Positions 19,494 through 26,061 of a DNA stretch of 64,000 nucleotides are shown piece after piece. Numbering within the stretch: position 1 is the stretch's first letter; every line of letters starts with the position of its first letter. The stretch is from positions 19,734 to 83,733 of the forward strand of contig DAIDGW010000029.1 in NCBI GenBank assembly GCA_027452245.1. Direction: 5' to 3'. Made by a program: the position numbers and the translations under genes. Origin of the DNA: Acidobacteriaceae bacterium (lineage in GTDB: Bacteria > Acidobacteriota > Terriglobia > Terriglobales > Acidobacteriaceae). The notes below the pieces were generated by a model. That model saw nothing but the letters and a program-made list of their open reading frames with translations. It searched no databases and was not told the origin of the DNA.

Positions 19494-19568
19494 GTGATGT
19501 GCCTTCGGCACGGCTTCTTATCACGCCGTTTCTTAATGTTGTGCCGGCGACCCAGCGTTGAAACGCTG
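19494..19568. repeat. block of inverted repeats (REP/MITE-like)
   Basis: GTGCC-TTC-GGCAC (19499-19511) is nested within GTGAT (19494-19498) and ATCAC (19520-19524). A separate CAGCGTT-GA-AACGCTG inverted repeat lies at 19553-19568. Such stacked palindromes in an intergenic region are typical of dispersed noncoding repeats; copy number elsewhere in the genome cannot be judged from this window. Confidence 0.45.
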
Positions 19569-19818
19569 AGCTATTTTCGGAGTTACCCGCCCGGCTTCAC
19601 GTCGGAAGTTCGATCTCATGGGCACTCTTGAGTGTCGAAGGTTCCAACGCCCCTGTCGGAGCGCCTGGCGATCGCCATGAGCGAACTACCGAAAGAGAAT
19701 GGCGGGCGTGCGGCGCGCTATCCTGACTGGCACAGGAACTTGGATTGTCGCAGAGGATTGGTCGTTTTGGGTCAACCGCGATCTCCAGAGTGCGTTTGCA
19801 AACCTTAAGAGGCCAGAA

Positions 19819-20991
19819 CTAGGCGCAATTCAAACCAGCTTTATTTCCTAAGACTCGGTTGTGCAAATACGCCTCCCAGCCTTCCGCGATCACGCCCCAA
19901 TCGAACATCCTGCGGCAGCGCTCAAAGGCTGCGCGTCCCAGCCGCTTTCGTTCCGTAGAATCGGAAAGCAGATCCGAGAGCACGCCGGCGTAATGGTCGG
20001 TATTTTCAGGATCGATGACGCGTCCGGTATCTCCCACAACCTCGGGAATCCCGCCGCGATTCGAACCTACCACCGGTGTCGCACAGGCCATGGCTTCGGC
20101 ATTGACCAAGCCGAACGGTTCCTGAAAAAGCGAAGGGCTGCTGAATAAAGTGGCTCTTTGAAAATAACCGGGCAAGTCGCGGTCGTGATGAATATACCCG
20201 GGAAAATCAATGGTTCCGCCGCATTCGTTCTGGATAGACGCAGCCGTCGCACGCACCTCGCGCACGTAACTTGTTTCCTTATTGACACCGTAGGTGAAGC
20301 CGCCGCCAATAGTCAGCTTCGCATCCGGATGCCGCTGGAGAACGCGCTTATACGCCCGCACCAGGTGCAACGGACCTTTGATTTCGTTAAATACTCCAAC
20401 AAAGAAAATTGTTTTCGGCTCGCGTATCTCTTCTCTCGGGAAAAATATCTCTGTGTTGGCCCCGTTGAATATCACCTCGGTTTTGCGCGCGAGCAACGGA
20501 GAGAGCCGGCACGATTGTTCTTTCAAGTAGCTGCTGCAGACCGCTAATCCATCCAGTCTCTCCGACAGCGCGTCGAGCATCTCCTTGTTCCAATGCCCCA
20601 GGTGATCATTCTGCAAATGCAAAACGATCAGGCCCGGGTATCCGAGCGATCGAAGGATCTCAACCCACTGCGGCCGGTTGTGGATGTGCACCATCTCAAA
20701 CCGCTGCAAGCGGCTGATCAGGGCGCGCAGCCAGACGTGGTCCTCGTAGCGCCGCATCCCCGGCACTCGCGACATCAGCGCGCACACGCGCCACCAGTCG
20801 CTGGACTGGTGGCGCATGGGGTACGCCTCTTCCGGATGGGTGGGGAATCCAAACACGGTCACATCCATGGACTTCGCCAGCCGGTGGTAGACCTCATAGG
20901 TCCAGCGCACGAGCGCGCCGCCGTAGTACAGGTTGAACTGCGCCCTTCCCGACAGCAACACCGCGACCGATAACTTCGTGTCGTCCGCCAT
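19819..20991 (-). CDS. glycosyltransferase family 4 (GT-B fold)
   Basis: A 390-residue glycosyltransferase starting at ATG 20991, two codons after another in-frame ATG. The C-terminal Rossmann domain has the donor-binding pattern: VGVFNEIKGPLHLVRAYK opening the domain, LTIGGGFTYG, and EPFGLVNAEAMACATPVV containing the E-x7-E motif of retaining GT4 enzymes. It would transfer a sugar from a nucleotide donor to an envelope or small-molecule acceptor in the cytoplasm. It lies 166 bp downstream of the PfkB kinase on the same strand. Donor and acceptor are unknown. Confidence 0.9.
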   Translation of the reverse strand: MADDTKLSVAVLLSGRAQFNLYYGGALVRWTYEVYHRLAKSMDVTVFGFPTHPEEAYPMRHQSSDWWRVCALMSRVPGMRRYEDHVWLRALISRLQRFEMVHIHNRPQWVEILRSLGYPGLIVLHLQNDHLGHWNKEMLDALSERLDGLAVCSSYLKEQSCRLSPLLARKTEVIFNGANTEIFFPREEIREPKTIFFVGVFNEIKGPLHLVRAYKRVLQRHPDAKLTIGGGFTYGVNKETSYVREVRATAASIQNECGGTIDFPGYIHHDRDLPGYFQRATLFSSPSLFQEPFGLVNAEAMACATPVVGSNRGGIPEVVGDTGRVIDPENTDHYAGVLSDLLSDSTERKRLGRAAFERCRRMFDWGVIAEGWEAYLHNRVLGNKAGLNCA

Positions 20992-21157
20992 GGGCAATCC
21001 TGATTTCGCCGTGAAGCCGGATTCTGAATGGCTTATTCCGGATTGTCAAAGTTCTTCTGTGGATATGTGTTTACCCTTGGGCGACATTGGAGGGAACGCT
21101 GGTTGCTCCCCTTTGCGTTGCGCAGGATCGAAATTGACAATGACCCTGCGGGACAGG

Positions 21158-22090
21158 TTATTTCCAATCGTGGGAGCGGAGGAAGGCTTCGCGGTGGGCT
21201 GGGTCGCGGAAGGCTTCGGTGCCGCCAGGACGGGTTGTGGATAAAGCTCCGGTGATATTTCCTGCGGTGAGGCAGGCGGGGATATCGGCGCCGCGGATGA
21301 ACTGGGTGAGGAATCCGGCGTCGAAGCTGTCTCCGGCGCCCACGGGATCGACGGCTTCGACGCGCTGTGCAGGGACGGTGAAGCGTTCGCGGCCTTTTTG
21401 CGCCAGCGCGCCGTCGCGCCCGAGCTTGACCACGACCAGCGGAACGACTGCGGAAAGCTTTTCAATTGCCTGCTCGAGGTTTTCGGCTTGGGCAGCTTTT
21501 TTGGCCTCGCGCTCATTGGGAAGAAAAACGTCGACATGGGGCAGAACGTCTTGCAAGCCGCCTCCCCATGCGTCTTCGGGGTCATCGTTTGTGTCGAGAG
21601 AGATGGTAAGTCCCTCTTGCTTGAGGTATTGAAAAAGTTCTTTCACGCGGGGGCGGAGGTCGCGTTGCAGATAGAAAGACGAAAAATGAAAGTGGCGGGA
21701 GCCGGCGAGGTAATCGAGGTCGAGATCGTGCCAGCAGAGTTCAGCGATGGTTCCGGAGTAGGTGAGGATGTTGCGCCAGGTGAGACGCGGGAGAATGACA
21801 GTAAGTCCAGTCTGGCTGGGAACTTTGCGGACGCGGGAGACGTCGACGCCAGCTTGCCGCAGGCGATCGAGGGCGATCTGGCCAAACTGGTCGTCGCCGA
21901 TGCGGGATTGGAATCCGACACGATTGCCGAGCGTGGCGAGATTGTGGGCCACGATGGCGGAGGATGATCCGAGGGTGAGCATCATGCCGGTGGCGAGCAG
22001 TTCGCGTTCAGGCGGGAGGATCTCGGGGAGTCCGTAGAGGATGAGGTCGAGGTTGAGTTCGCCGGCGATGGTGATGTCGAAAGTCTTCAT
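21158..22090 (-). CDS. PfkB-family carbohydrate kinase
   Basis: The 310-residue product begins with ITIAGELNLDLILYG, the substrate-binding start typical of ribokinase/PfkB enzymes, and carries the C-terminal DPVGAGDSFDAGF motif with the anion-hole GAGD and catalytic Asp. It would phosphorylate a sugar or sugar-like alcohol using ATP in the cytoplasm. It lies 39 bp downstream of the DeoR-type regulator on the same strand, a common pairing in which the regulator senses the phosphorylated product. The exact substrate cannot be inferred. Confidence 0.92.
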   Translation of the reverse strand: MKTFDITIAGELNLDLILYGLPEILPPERELLATGMMLTLGSSSAIVAHNLATLGNRVGFQSRIGDDQFGQIALDRLRQAGVDVSRVRKVPSQTGLTVILPRLTWRNILTYSGTIAELCWHDLDLDYLAGSRHFHFSSFYLQRDLRPRVKELFQYLKQEGLTISLDTNDDPEDAWGGGLQDVLPHVDVFLPNEREAKKAAQAENLEQAIEKLSAVVPLVVVKLGRDGALAQKGRERFTVPAQRVEAVDPVGAGDSFDAGFLTQFIRGADIPACLTAGNITGALSTTRPGGTEAFRDPAHREAFLRSHDWK

Positions 22091-22129
22091 AGAGCAGTTG
22101 CCCGCGGTCAGGGAATCAGTGGGCGATGG

Positions 22130-22891
22130 TCAGACCAAGGTGACTTCGATGCCGGCCTGTTTCAGGTTGCGGAGGTCGGACTTGGCGATGCCGCGATCGG
22201 TAATGACTTCGTGGATGGCGGAAGGGGGTGCGATCTGGGAGAGGCTGCGGCGCCCGAATTTGCTGGAGTCGCAGACGGCGAAGGTGTGTTTCGCAATCTC
22301 AACCATCACCCGGTTCACTTTCGCTTCCAGCAGGTTCGGAGTGCTCAGGCCGTAATGGGGATCGAAGCCATCGACGCCGAGAAAGAGCAGGTCGGCGCTC
22401 AGGCGGCGCAGAGTTTCTTCGGCGATGGGGCCGACGAGCGAGAACGAATTTTTGCGCAGTGTGCCTCCGGTGAGAATGACTTCGACGGCGGTGCCGGAAA
22501 GCTCAGCGGCGATATTAACAGCGTTGGTGATGATGGTGAGGTTCTGGAACGAGCGCAGAGCGCGGGCGATCGCGGTGGTGGTGGTTCCTGAGTCGAGGAT
22601 GATGACCTGTCCTTCTTTCACACGGGAGGCGGCGTTTTCGGCGATGCGCATTTTTTCCTGCGAGTGCAGCTTCTCTTTTTCGCGCAGGGTGGGATCTTCG
22701 AGAGCGCCTTCACGGGCGGGCAGCGCACCTCCGTGGCTGCGGTGCAGGAGTCCCTGGGCGTGAAGGAGTTCGAGATCTTTGCGGATGGTGACCTGGGATG
22801 TGTCGAAATGGGTGGAGAGTTCGGTGACCAGAACTCGTCCCTGGCGATGAAGCAGATCGAGAATGGCGCGGCGGCGTTCTTCGTTGAGCAC
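22130..22891 (-). CDS. DeoR/GlpR-family transcriptional repressor
   Basis: I chose GTG 22891, giving 253 residues starting VLNEERRRAILDLLHRQG; the frame is open further upstream, but that extension runs through an AT-rich promoter-like stretch and has no family similarity. The N-terminal DeoR helix-turn-helix (VTELSTHFDTSQVTIRKDLELL) and the HGGA hinge are followed by the sugar-phosphate-binding isomerase-like domain with GTTTTAIA, LTGGTLRK and LFLGVDGFDPHYGL motifs. It probably represses its own operon, with the PfkB kinase product or substrate as inducer. Confidence 0.93.
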   Translation of the reverse strand: MLNEERRRAILDLLHRQGRVLVTELSTHFDTSQVTIRKDLELLHAQGLLHRSHGGALPAREGALEDPTLREKEKLHSQEKMRIAENAASRVKEGQVIILDSGTTTTAIARALRSFQNLTIITNAVNIAAELSGTAVEVILTGGTLRKNSFSLVGPIAEETLRRLSADLLFLGVDGFDPHYGLSTPNLLEAKVNRVMVEIAKHTFAVCDSSKFGRRSLSQIAPPSAIHEVITDRGIAKSDLRNLKQAGIEVTLV

Positions 22892-22930
22892 GTCGGTATA
22901 GGCGCAAAGTAAAAAAGCGCGTTTTCTTTT

Positions 22931-22953
22931 TATATCGTTTGGTTTCGTTTGTC
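22931..22953. promoter_or_regulatory. probable DeoR-type operator/promoter in the divergent region
   Basis: TCGTTTG occurs twice, at 22935-22941 and 22945-22951, exactly 10 bp apart and thus on one DNA face. The stretch is AT-rich and lies 44-60 bp upstream of the regulator start. Repeated TTTCGTTT-like elements are often bound by DeoR-family proteins. On the minus strand the same DNA has a TTGGAC and TATAAA pair that could be the promoter. Confidence 0.5.
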
Positions 22954-23150
22954 CAATGCAAACGCAGTGAGTGCGGGGCCAGGGCGGCCAGCCGAGAAGG
23001 GAATGAGGGGAAGTGCGCGGCGGGCGGTGCTCTCGCAAGTCGTGGATTTAGCAAGATTTGCGAACCAACCGCACTGATAACTAAAGCAATACCTCGGACC
23101 ACAGGAACATTGCTGCAAGCGGTGGCTCTTGCCGTAATCTCAATCGGAGA

Positions 23151-23169
23151 CGAAACCTCTCAAGTTTCG
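23151..23169 (+). promoter_or_regulatory. inverted repeat between ribosome binding site and start of pqqD-like gene
   Basis: CGAAAC (23151-23156) and GTTTCG (23164-23169) flank a 7-nt spacer directly before ATG 23172. The only Shine-Dalgarno-like GGAG is at 23146-23149, too far away unless the hairpin folds. The half-site also resembles the repeated TCGTTTG element upstream of the divergent repressor. Confidence 0.35.
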
Positions 23170-23171
23170 AG

Positions 23172-23516
23172 ATGGCAATGTTACAAAAATCGGAAAACAT
23201 TGAATTGCAAATAGATGCGGGAAACTCGTCAGGACTGACCGAAAGTACGCCGGTGGTGCGATCGAAAGCGGTGGTTGCGCGGGAGATGGGGGGCGAGACG
23301 CTAATCATTCCCATCCGCGGCCATGTTGGGGATCTGGCGTCGATCTACAGCTTCAACCATACGGGATCGCTGATCTGGAAGTTGTTGCAGCAGCCGAGCA
23401 CGCCGGGCGAATTGGCGGATAGGGTGGCGCGGGAGTATGGCGTGGAGCGGAATGAGATTAAAGGGGACGTGGAGAAATTTGTGGCGGAGATGAAGCAGGC
23501 GGGGTTGGTGGAGTAA
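23172..23516 (+). CDS. PqqD-family peptide-binding protein (RiPP recognition element)
   Basis: A 114-residue protein whose C-terminal ~85 residues follow the PqqD fold: VVRSKAVVAREMGGETLIIP strands, then SLIWKLLQQPSTPGELADRVAREYG winged helices, and an EKFVAEMKQAGLVE end. PqqD-type domains bind the leader of a ribosomal precursor peptide and hand it to a radical SAM enzyme. The next gene is such an enzyme and a short peptide gene follows it. About 30 extra residues at the N-terminus (Gln/Ser-rich) precede the domain. Family assignment is good; binding of this particular peptide is inferred. Confidence 0.88.
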   Translation: MAMLQKSENIELQIDAGNSSGLTESTPVVRSKAVVAREMGGETLIIPIRGHVGDLASIYSFNHTGSLIWKLLQQPSTPGELADRVAREYGVERNEIKGDVEKFVAEMKQAGLVE

Positions 23517-23548
23517 GGAGTTGCCGGACTTCACAGAGAGCGAAATGC

Positions 23549-23587
23549 GCAGATCCTTCGTCGCGCGGGATGCTTCTCAGGGTGACA
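23549..23587. repeat. dispersed-repeat-like element between pqqD-like and radical SAM genes
   Basis: The sequence GCAGATCCTTCGTCGCGC followed by GGGATGCTTCTCAGGGTGACA has the form of the GATCCTTCG...CTCAGG.TGACA intergenic repeat that I associate with acidobacterial and other soil genomes. It lies in the 103-bp gap between two co-directional genes. A related-looking stretch is found inside the kinase gene at 25724-25760. Confidence 0.45.
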
Positions 23588-23619
23588 GGGGAAGTGAATA
23601 GATTGGCAGAGGCAGGAGC

Positions 23620-24885
23620 ATGGGGCAGATAGCGTACAAAGATTTCAGCGCGGAGATGCATGGGCGGTTCGCGGAGAAGCGGACGCCGCTGCAGGTGTCG
23701 ATTGAAGTGACGCGCCGGTGTCCGCTGGAGTGTTTGCACTGCTACAACAACCTGCCGATGGCGGATATGGAAGCGAAGCGGCGCGAGTTGACGAAGGAAG
23801 AGCATTTCCGGTTGCTGGATGAACTGGCGGAGATGGGGACGTTCTGGGTGCTGTTCACGGGCGGGGAGATTTTCGCGCGCAAGGATTTTCTGGAGATTTA
23901 CACGTACGCGAAGCAGAAAGGATTCCTGATTACGCTGTTTACGAACGGCACGATCATGACGGAGGAGATTGCGGATTATCTGCGGGAGTGGCCTCCGTTT
24001 GCGATAGAGATCACGATGTACGGGCGGACGCGCGAGACGTACGAAGCGCTGACGGCGATTCCCGGTTCGTATGACCGATGCTTGCGGGGGATCCGGCTGC
24101 TGAAAGAGCGCGGCTTGCCGCTGAAGTTGAAGACGGTGGCAACCAGCGTAAACAAGCACGAAGTACTGGCCATGAAGCAATTCGCGGAAGAAGATCTGGG
24201 AGTGGAGTTCAAGGCGGATGCACAGATTAATCCTCGGGTGGATTGCTCGCAAAGTCCGCTAGCGGTGCGGTTGACGCCGGAAGAGGTCGTCGCGCTGGAC
24301 ATGAGTTCGCCGAAGGTGCGGGCAGAGTACGTGAAGCTGGCGGCGCGCGACCGGGAGAATCCGCCGAACCTGTCGCAGGTGGATACGGTGTATTCCTGCG
24401 GGGGCGGAATGAATTCGTTTGCGGTGAATGCGTACGGGGAGATCGGCATCTGCGTGATCTCGCAGCAGGAGACGTTCAGCATCCGCGAGGGCGGAGCGAA
24501 GCAGGTATGGGAAAGATCGCTGGCGCACCTGCGGTCGAGGAAGCGTAGGCGTTTGACGAAGTGCCAGGAGTGCAAGATCCAGTCGTTGTGCGCGATGTGT
24601 CCGGCGAATGGCGAACTGGAAAATGGGGACCGGGAAAGCCCGGTGTCATTCTTGTGCGAGGTGGCGCACTTGCGGGCATTGGCGGTGGGGGCGGAGGTTC
24701 CTGTGCATGGAGAGTGTGAATTCTGCGCCGACGGAGCGAAGCACAAGGAAGTAACGGAGTCGGCGCGGCGCATCCGGGAAAAAGAAGTAAATGTCGAGAA
24801 CTGGGTGGGACCGCAGCACATTCTGCCGATCCTGAACAACAACACCGGGGTAACGGGAGGATGCGGGAGTTGCGGCAATCACTGA
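23620..24885 (+). CDS. radical SAM/SPASM peptide-modifying enzyme
   Basis: The 421-residue protein has the radical SAM CxxxCxxC cluster motif (C34, C38, C41 in RRCPLECLHCYNN), a FTGGEIF glycine motif for SAM binding, and a C-terminal SPASM domain. The SPASM cysteines appear as SCGGG...GEIGIC (C-x12-G-x4-C), then CQECKIQSLCAMC, and a later FLCEVAH. It therefore should hold one SAM-cleaving and one or two auxiliary Fe-S clusters, as PqqE and other peptide maturases do. An extra CEFC pair and a C-terminal Gly/Cys tail (GGCGSCGNH) are unusual. Its position between PqqD-like and peptide genes supports a peptide substrate. Confidence 0.93.
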   Translation: MGQIAYKDFSAEMHGRFAEKRTPLQVSIEVTRRCPLECLHCYNNLPMADMEAKRRELTKEEHFRLLDELAEMGTFWVLFTGGEIFARKDFLEIYTYAKQKGFLITLFTNGTIMTEEIADYLREWPPFAIEITMYGRTRETYEALTAIPGSYDRCLRGIRLLKERGLPLKLKTVATSVNKHEVLAMKQFAEEDLGVEFKADAQINPRVDCSQSPLAVRLTPEEVVALDMSSPKVRAEYVKLAARDRENPPNLSQVDTVYSCGGGMNSFAVNAYGEIGICVISQQETFSIREGGAKQVWERSLAHLRSRKRRRLTKCQECKIQSLCAMCPANGELENGDRESPVSFLCEVAHLRALAVGAEVPVHGECEFCADGAKHKEVTESARRIREKEVNVENWVGPQHILPILNNNTGVTGGCGSCGNH

Positions 24886-24899
24886 GCGGGGTGAGTTTG

Positions 24900-25076
24900 A
24901 TGAATGAATTACGGGACAAAGCGGCCGAAAAAAAAGTCTATGAGCCGCCGGAATTGAAGACGATCAGTTTGCGTCCGGAAGAAGCGGTGCTCGGACATTG
25001 CAAGAACTCTTCGGGGGGCGGGCCGACGCCGAATTGCGGAATCCTGCTGGGCGGATGCCAGACGATTGGTTCGTAG
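24900..25076 (+). CDS. candidate RiPP precursor peptide (58 residues)
   Basis: A short gene 14 bp after the radical SAM stop, starting at ATG 24900 with a GGGGTGAG stretch just upstream; in-frame GTG 24891 and ATG 24861 are less likely. The N-terminal half is a charged leader with KKVYEPPELKTISL, which has the YxxPxL pattern recognised by RRE/PqqD-type domains in lasso-type leaders. The C-terminal half (from about residue 30) is Gly/Cys-rich with Cys at 34, 46 and 53 (spacing C-x11-C-x6-C) and ends in Ser58. Size, position and composition fit a substrate of the adjacent enzyme. No homologue is recalled; the modification is unknown. Confidence 0.78.
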   Translation: MNELRDKAAEKKVYEPPELKTISLRPEEAVLGHCKNSSGGGPTPNCGILLGGCQTIGS

Positions 25077-25095
25077 GCGCGCGGCGTGAGGGCGG

Positions 25096-26061
25096 ATGAA
25101 CGGACTTTGTGCAGAGTCGATCCCGGCCACAGGCTGGAGGATGCGGTGGGTGTTGCGCAATCAGTTGAGGATCGGCGGCATTACAGTGAGCCTGAATAGC
25201 GATCGCGCCAGCGATCTTGAATTTCTGCCGCCACTGGCGGCGTTCCAAATCAAAGCAGTGAAATCCGACATCGATATCCAGATTCGCTGGGTGGAGAAGT
25301 TAGAACCGGCTTTATCACGGCAAGTATTCGATTCGGGCGCAGTATGGCGATTGTATGAGCATGCAGGGGAATTGCAGTTTGATTTTTGCGTGCCGATGCT
25401 GGGCGAGAGTCCGTATAAGCGCTTGCGGGTAGATGAGAATTTTCGTTCCGCCGAGTTGCTGATGAGCAAGGAAGCGCTGCAGGGACATGCGGAGGCGGCG
25501 GCGCCGATTGCGTATCCGCTGGACGAGTTGCTGATTGCGCACCGGCTGACGCGGGAGCGTGCGATTGAATTGCACAGCTGCGGAGTGATCGCGCCGGACG
25601 GGACGGCGACATTATTTGTGGGACACTCGGGCGCGGGAAAGAGTACGACGGCGCGGTTGTGGAGCGAGGAGCCGGGGGTGAACATTTTGAGCGATGACCG
25701 CGTGATCGTGCGGGAGGAGAGAACGCAGATCGCTCGACTCGCTCGGGATGAGCGAGAGGATTCGATACGGATGTATGGGACGCCGTGGCACGGAGACGCG
25801 CAGTTCGCGCAGGCGGCGAGCGCGGCGCTGACGAGGATCTGCATACTGGAGCAGGGGCGCGGGAATGTGCTGACACGACTAGGGCGCGGCGAGGCCGTGG
25901 GAGAACTTTTTGCGCGCAGCTTTGTACCGCTTCATCGGCACAAATATGTTGAATCCGCATTGAGTTTTTTGGAAGACCTGGTTACTTCAGTTCCGTGCTA
26001 TCGCTACCGCTTCGAACCCAACCGCGGGGCGGTGGAAACCCTGCTGAACTTCCATGACTGA
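25096..26061 (+). CDS. HprK-like (HPr kinase-related) ATP-dependent kinase
   Basis: The 321-residue product carries the HprK-related kinase core: Walker A GHSGAGKST at residues 176-184, ILSDDRVIV with the catalytic/metal-binding Asp pair, and YGTPWHGD. The N-terminal ~150 residues are a family-typical beta-rich domain. It lacks the CsrA-like parts of true HPr kinase, so it is not the sugar-phosphotransferase regulator. Related proteins occur in lasso-peptide clusters, where some phosphorylate the C-terminal Ser of the precursor. An extra ~12 residues (TQIARLARDERE) lie between the Asp pair and YGTPW. The gene overlaps the next one by eight bases. ATG 25141 is an alternative start. Confidence 0.85.
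   Translation: MNGLCAESIPATGWRMRWVLRNQLRIGGITVSLNSDRASDLEFLPPLAAFQIKAVKSDIDIQIRWVEKLEPALSRQVFDSGAVWRLYEHAGELQFDFCVPMLGESPYKRLRVDENFRSAELLMSKEALQGHAEAAAPIAYPLDELLIAHRLTRERAIELHSCGVIAPDGTATLFVGHSGAGKSTTARLWSEEPGVNILSDDRVIVREERTQIARLARDEREDSIRMYGTPWHGDAQFAQAASAALTRICILEQGRGNVLTRLGRGEAVGELFARSFVPLHRHKYVESALSFLEDLVTSVPCYRYRFEPNRGAVETLLNFHD
25724..25760. repeat. repeat-like segment inside the kinase gene
   Basis: CGCAGATCGCTCGACTCG and the following CTCGGGATGAGCGAG resemble the GATCCTTCG/GGGATG repeat seen at 23549. It contains a CTCGCTC-N5-GAGCGAG hairpin (25738-25756) and coincides with the residues that appear extra relative to related kinases. The reading frame is preserved. Confidence 0.4.

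Larger units (their letters stand above)
18855..19818. other. ~960-bp region without a credible gene
   Basis: Between the pdxS terminator and the glycosyltransferase stop I see no open frame with protein-like composition; the longest plus-strand frame (19341-19631) is Arg/Pro-rich without any recognisable domain. The stretch has an AT-rich part near 18960-19030, a 29-bp degenerate tandem repeat at 19057-19115, and several inverted repeats between 19494 and 19568. It looks like a landing area for small noncoding repeat elements. Confidence 0.6.

Noticed and set aside
19341..19631. 96-codon open frame in the gene-free region
   Set aside because: Arg/Pro-rich composition, no ribosome binding site, overlaps the inverted-repeat block and shows no domain.
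22892..23038. N-terminal extension of the DeoR regulator
   Set aside because: The extra codons run through the AT-rich direct-repeat promoter region and do not resemble the family; GTG 22891 gives the normal length.
23172..24885. Assignment as a PQQ biosynthesis operon
   Set aside because: There is no pqqA-like peptide with the Glu-x3-Tyr pattern and no pqqB or pqqC gene nearby.
24861..24899. Upstream ATG extending the 58-aa peptide
   Set aside because: It overlaps the radical SAM coding end, the GGAGG is directly adjacent to the ATG with no spacing, and the extension adds no leader-like feature.
23172..26061. Assignment as a lasso peptide cluster
   Set aside because: No B1/B2 split protease or Asn-synthase-like cyclase gene is present, although the leader motif and kinase are lasso-like.
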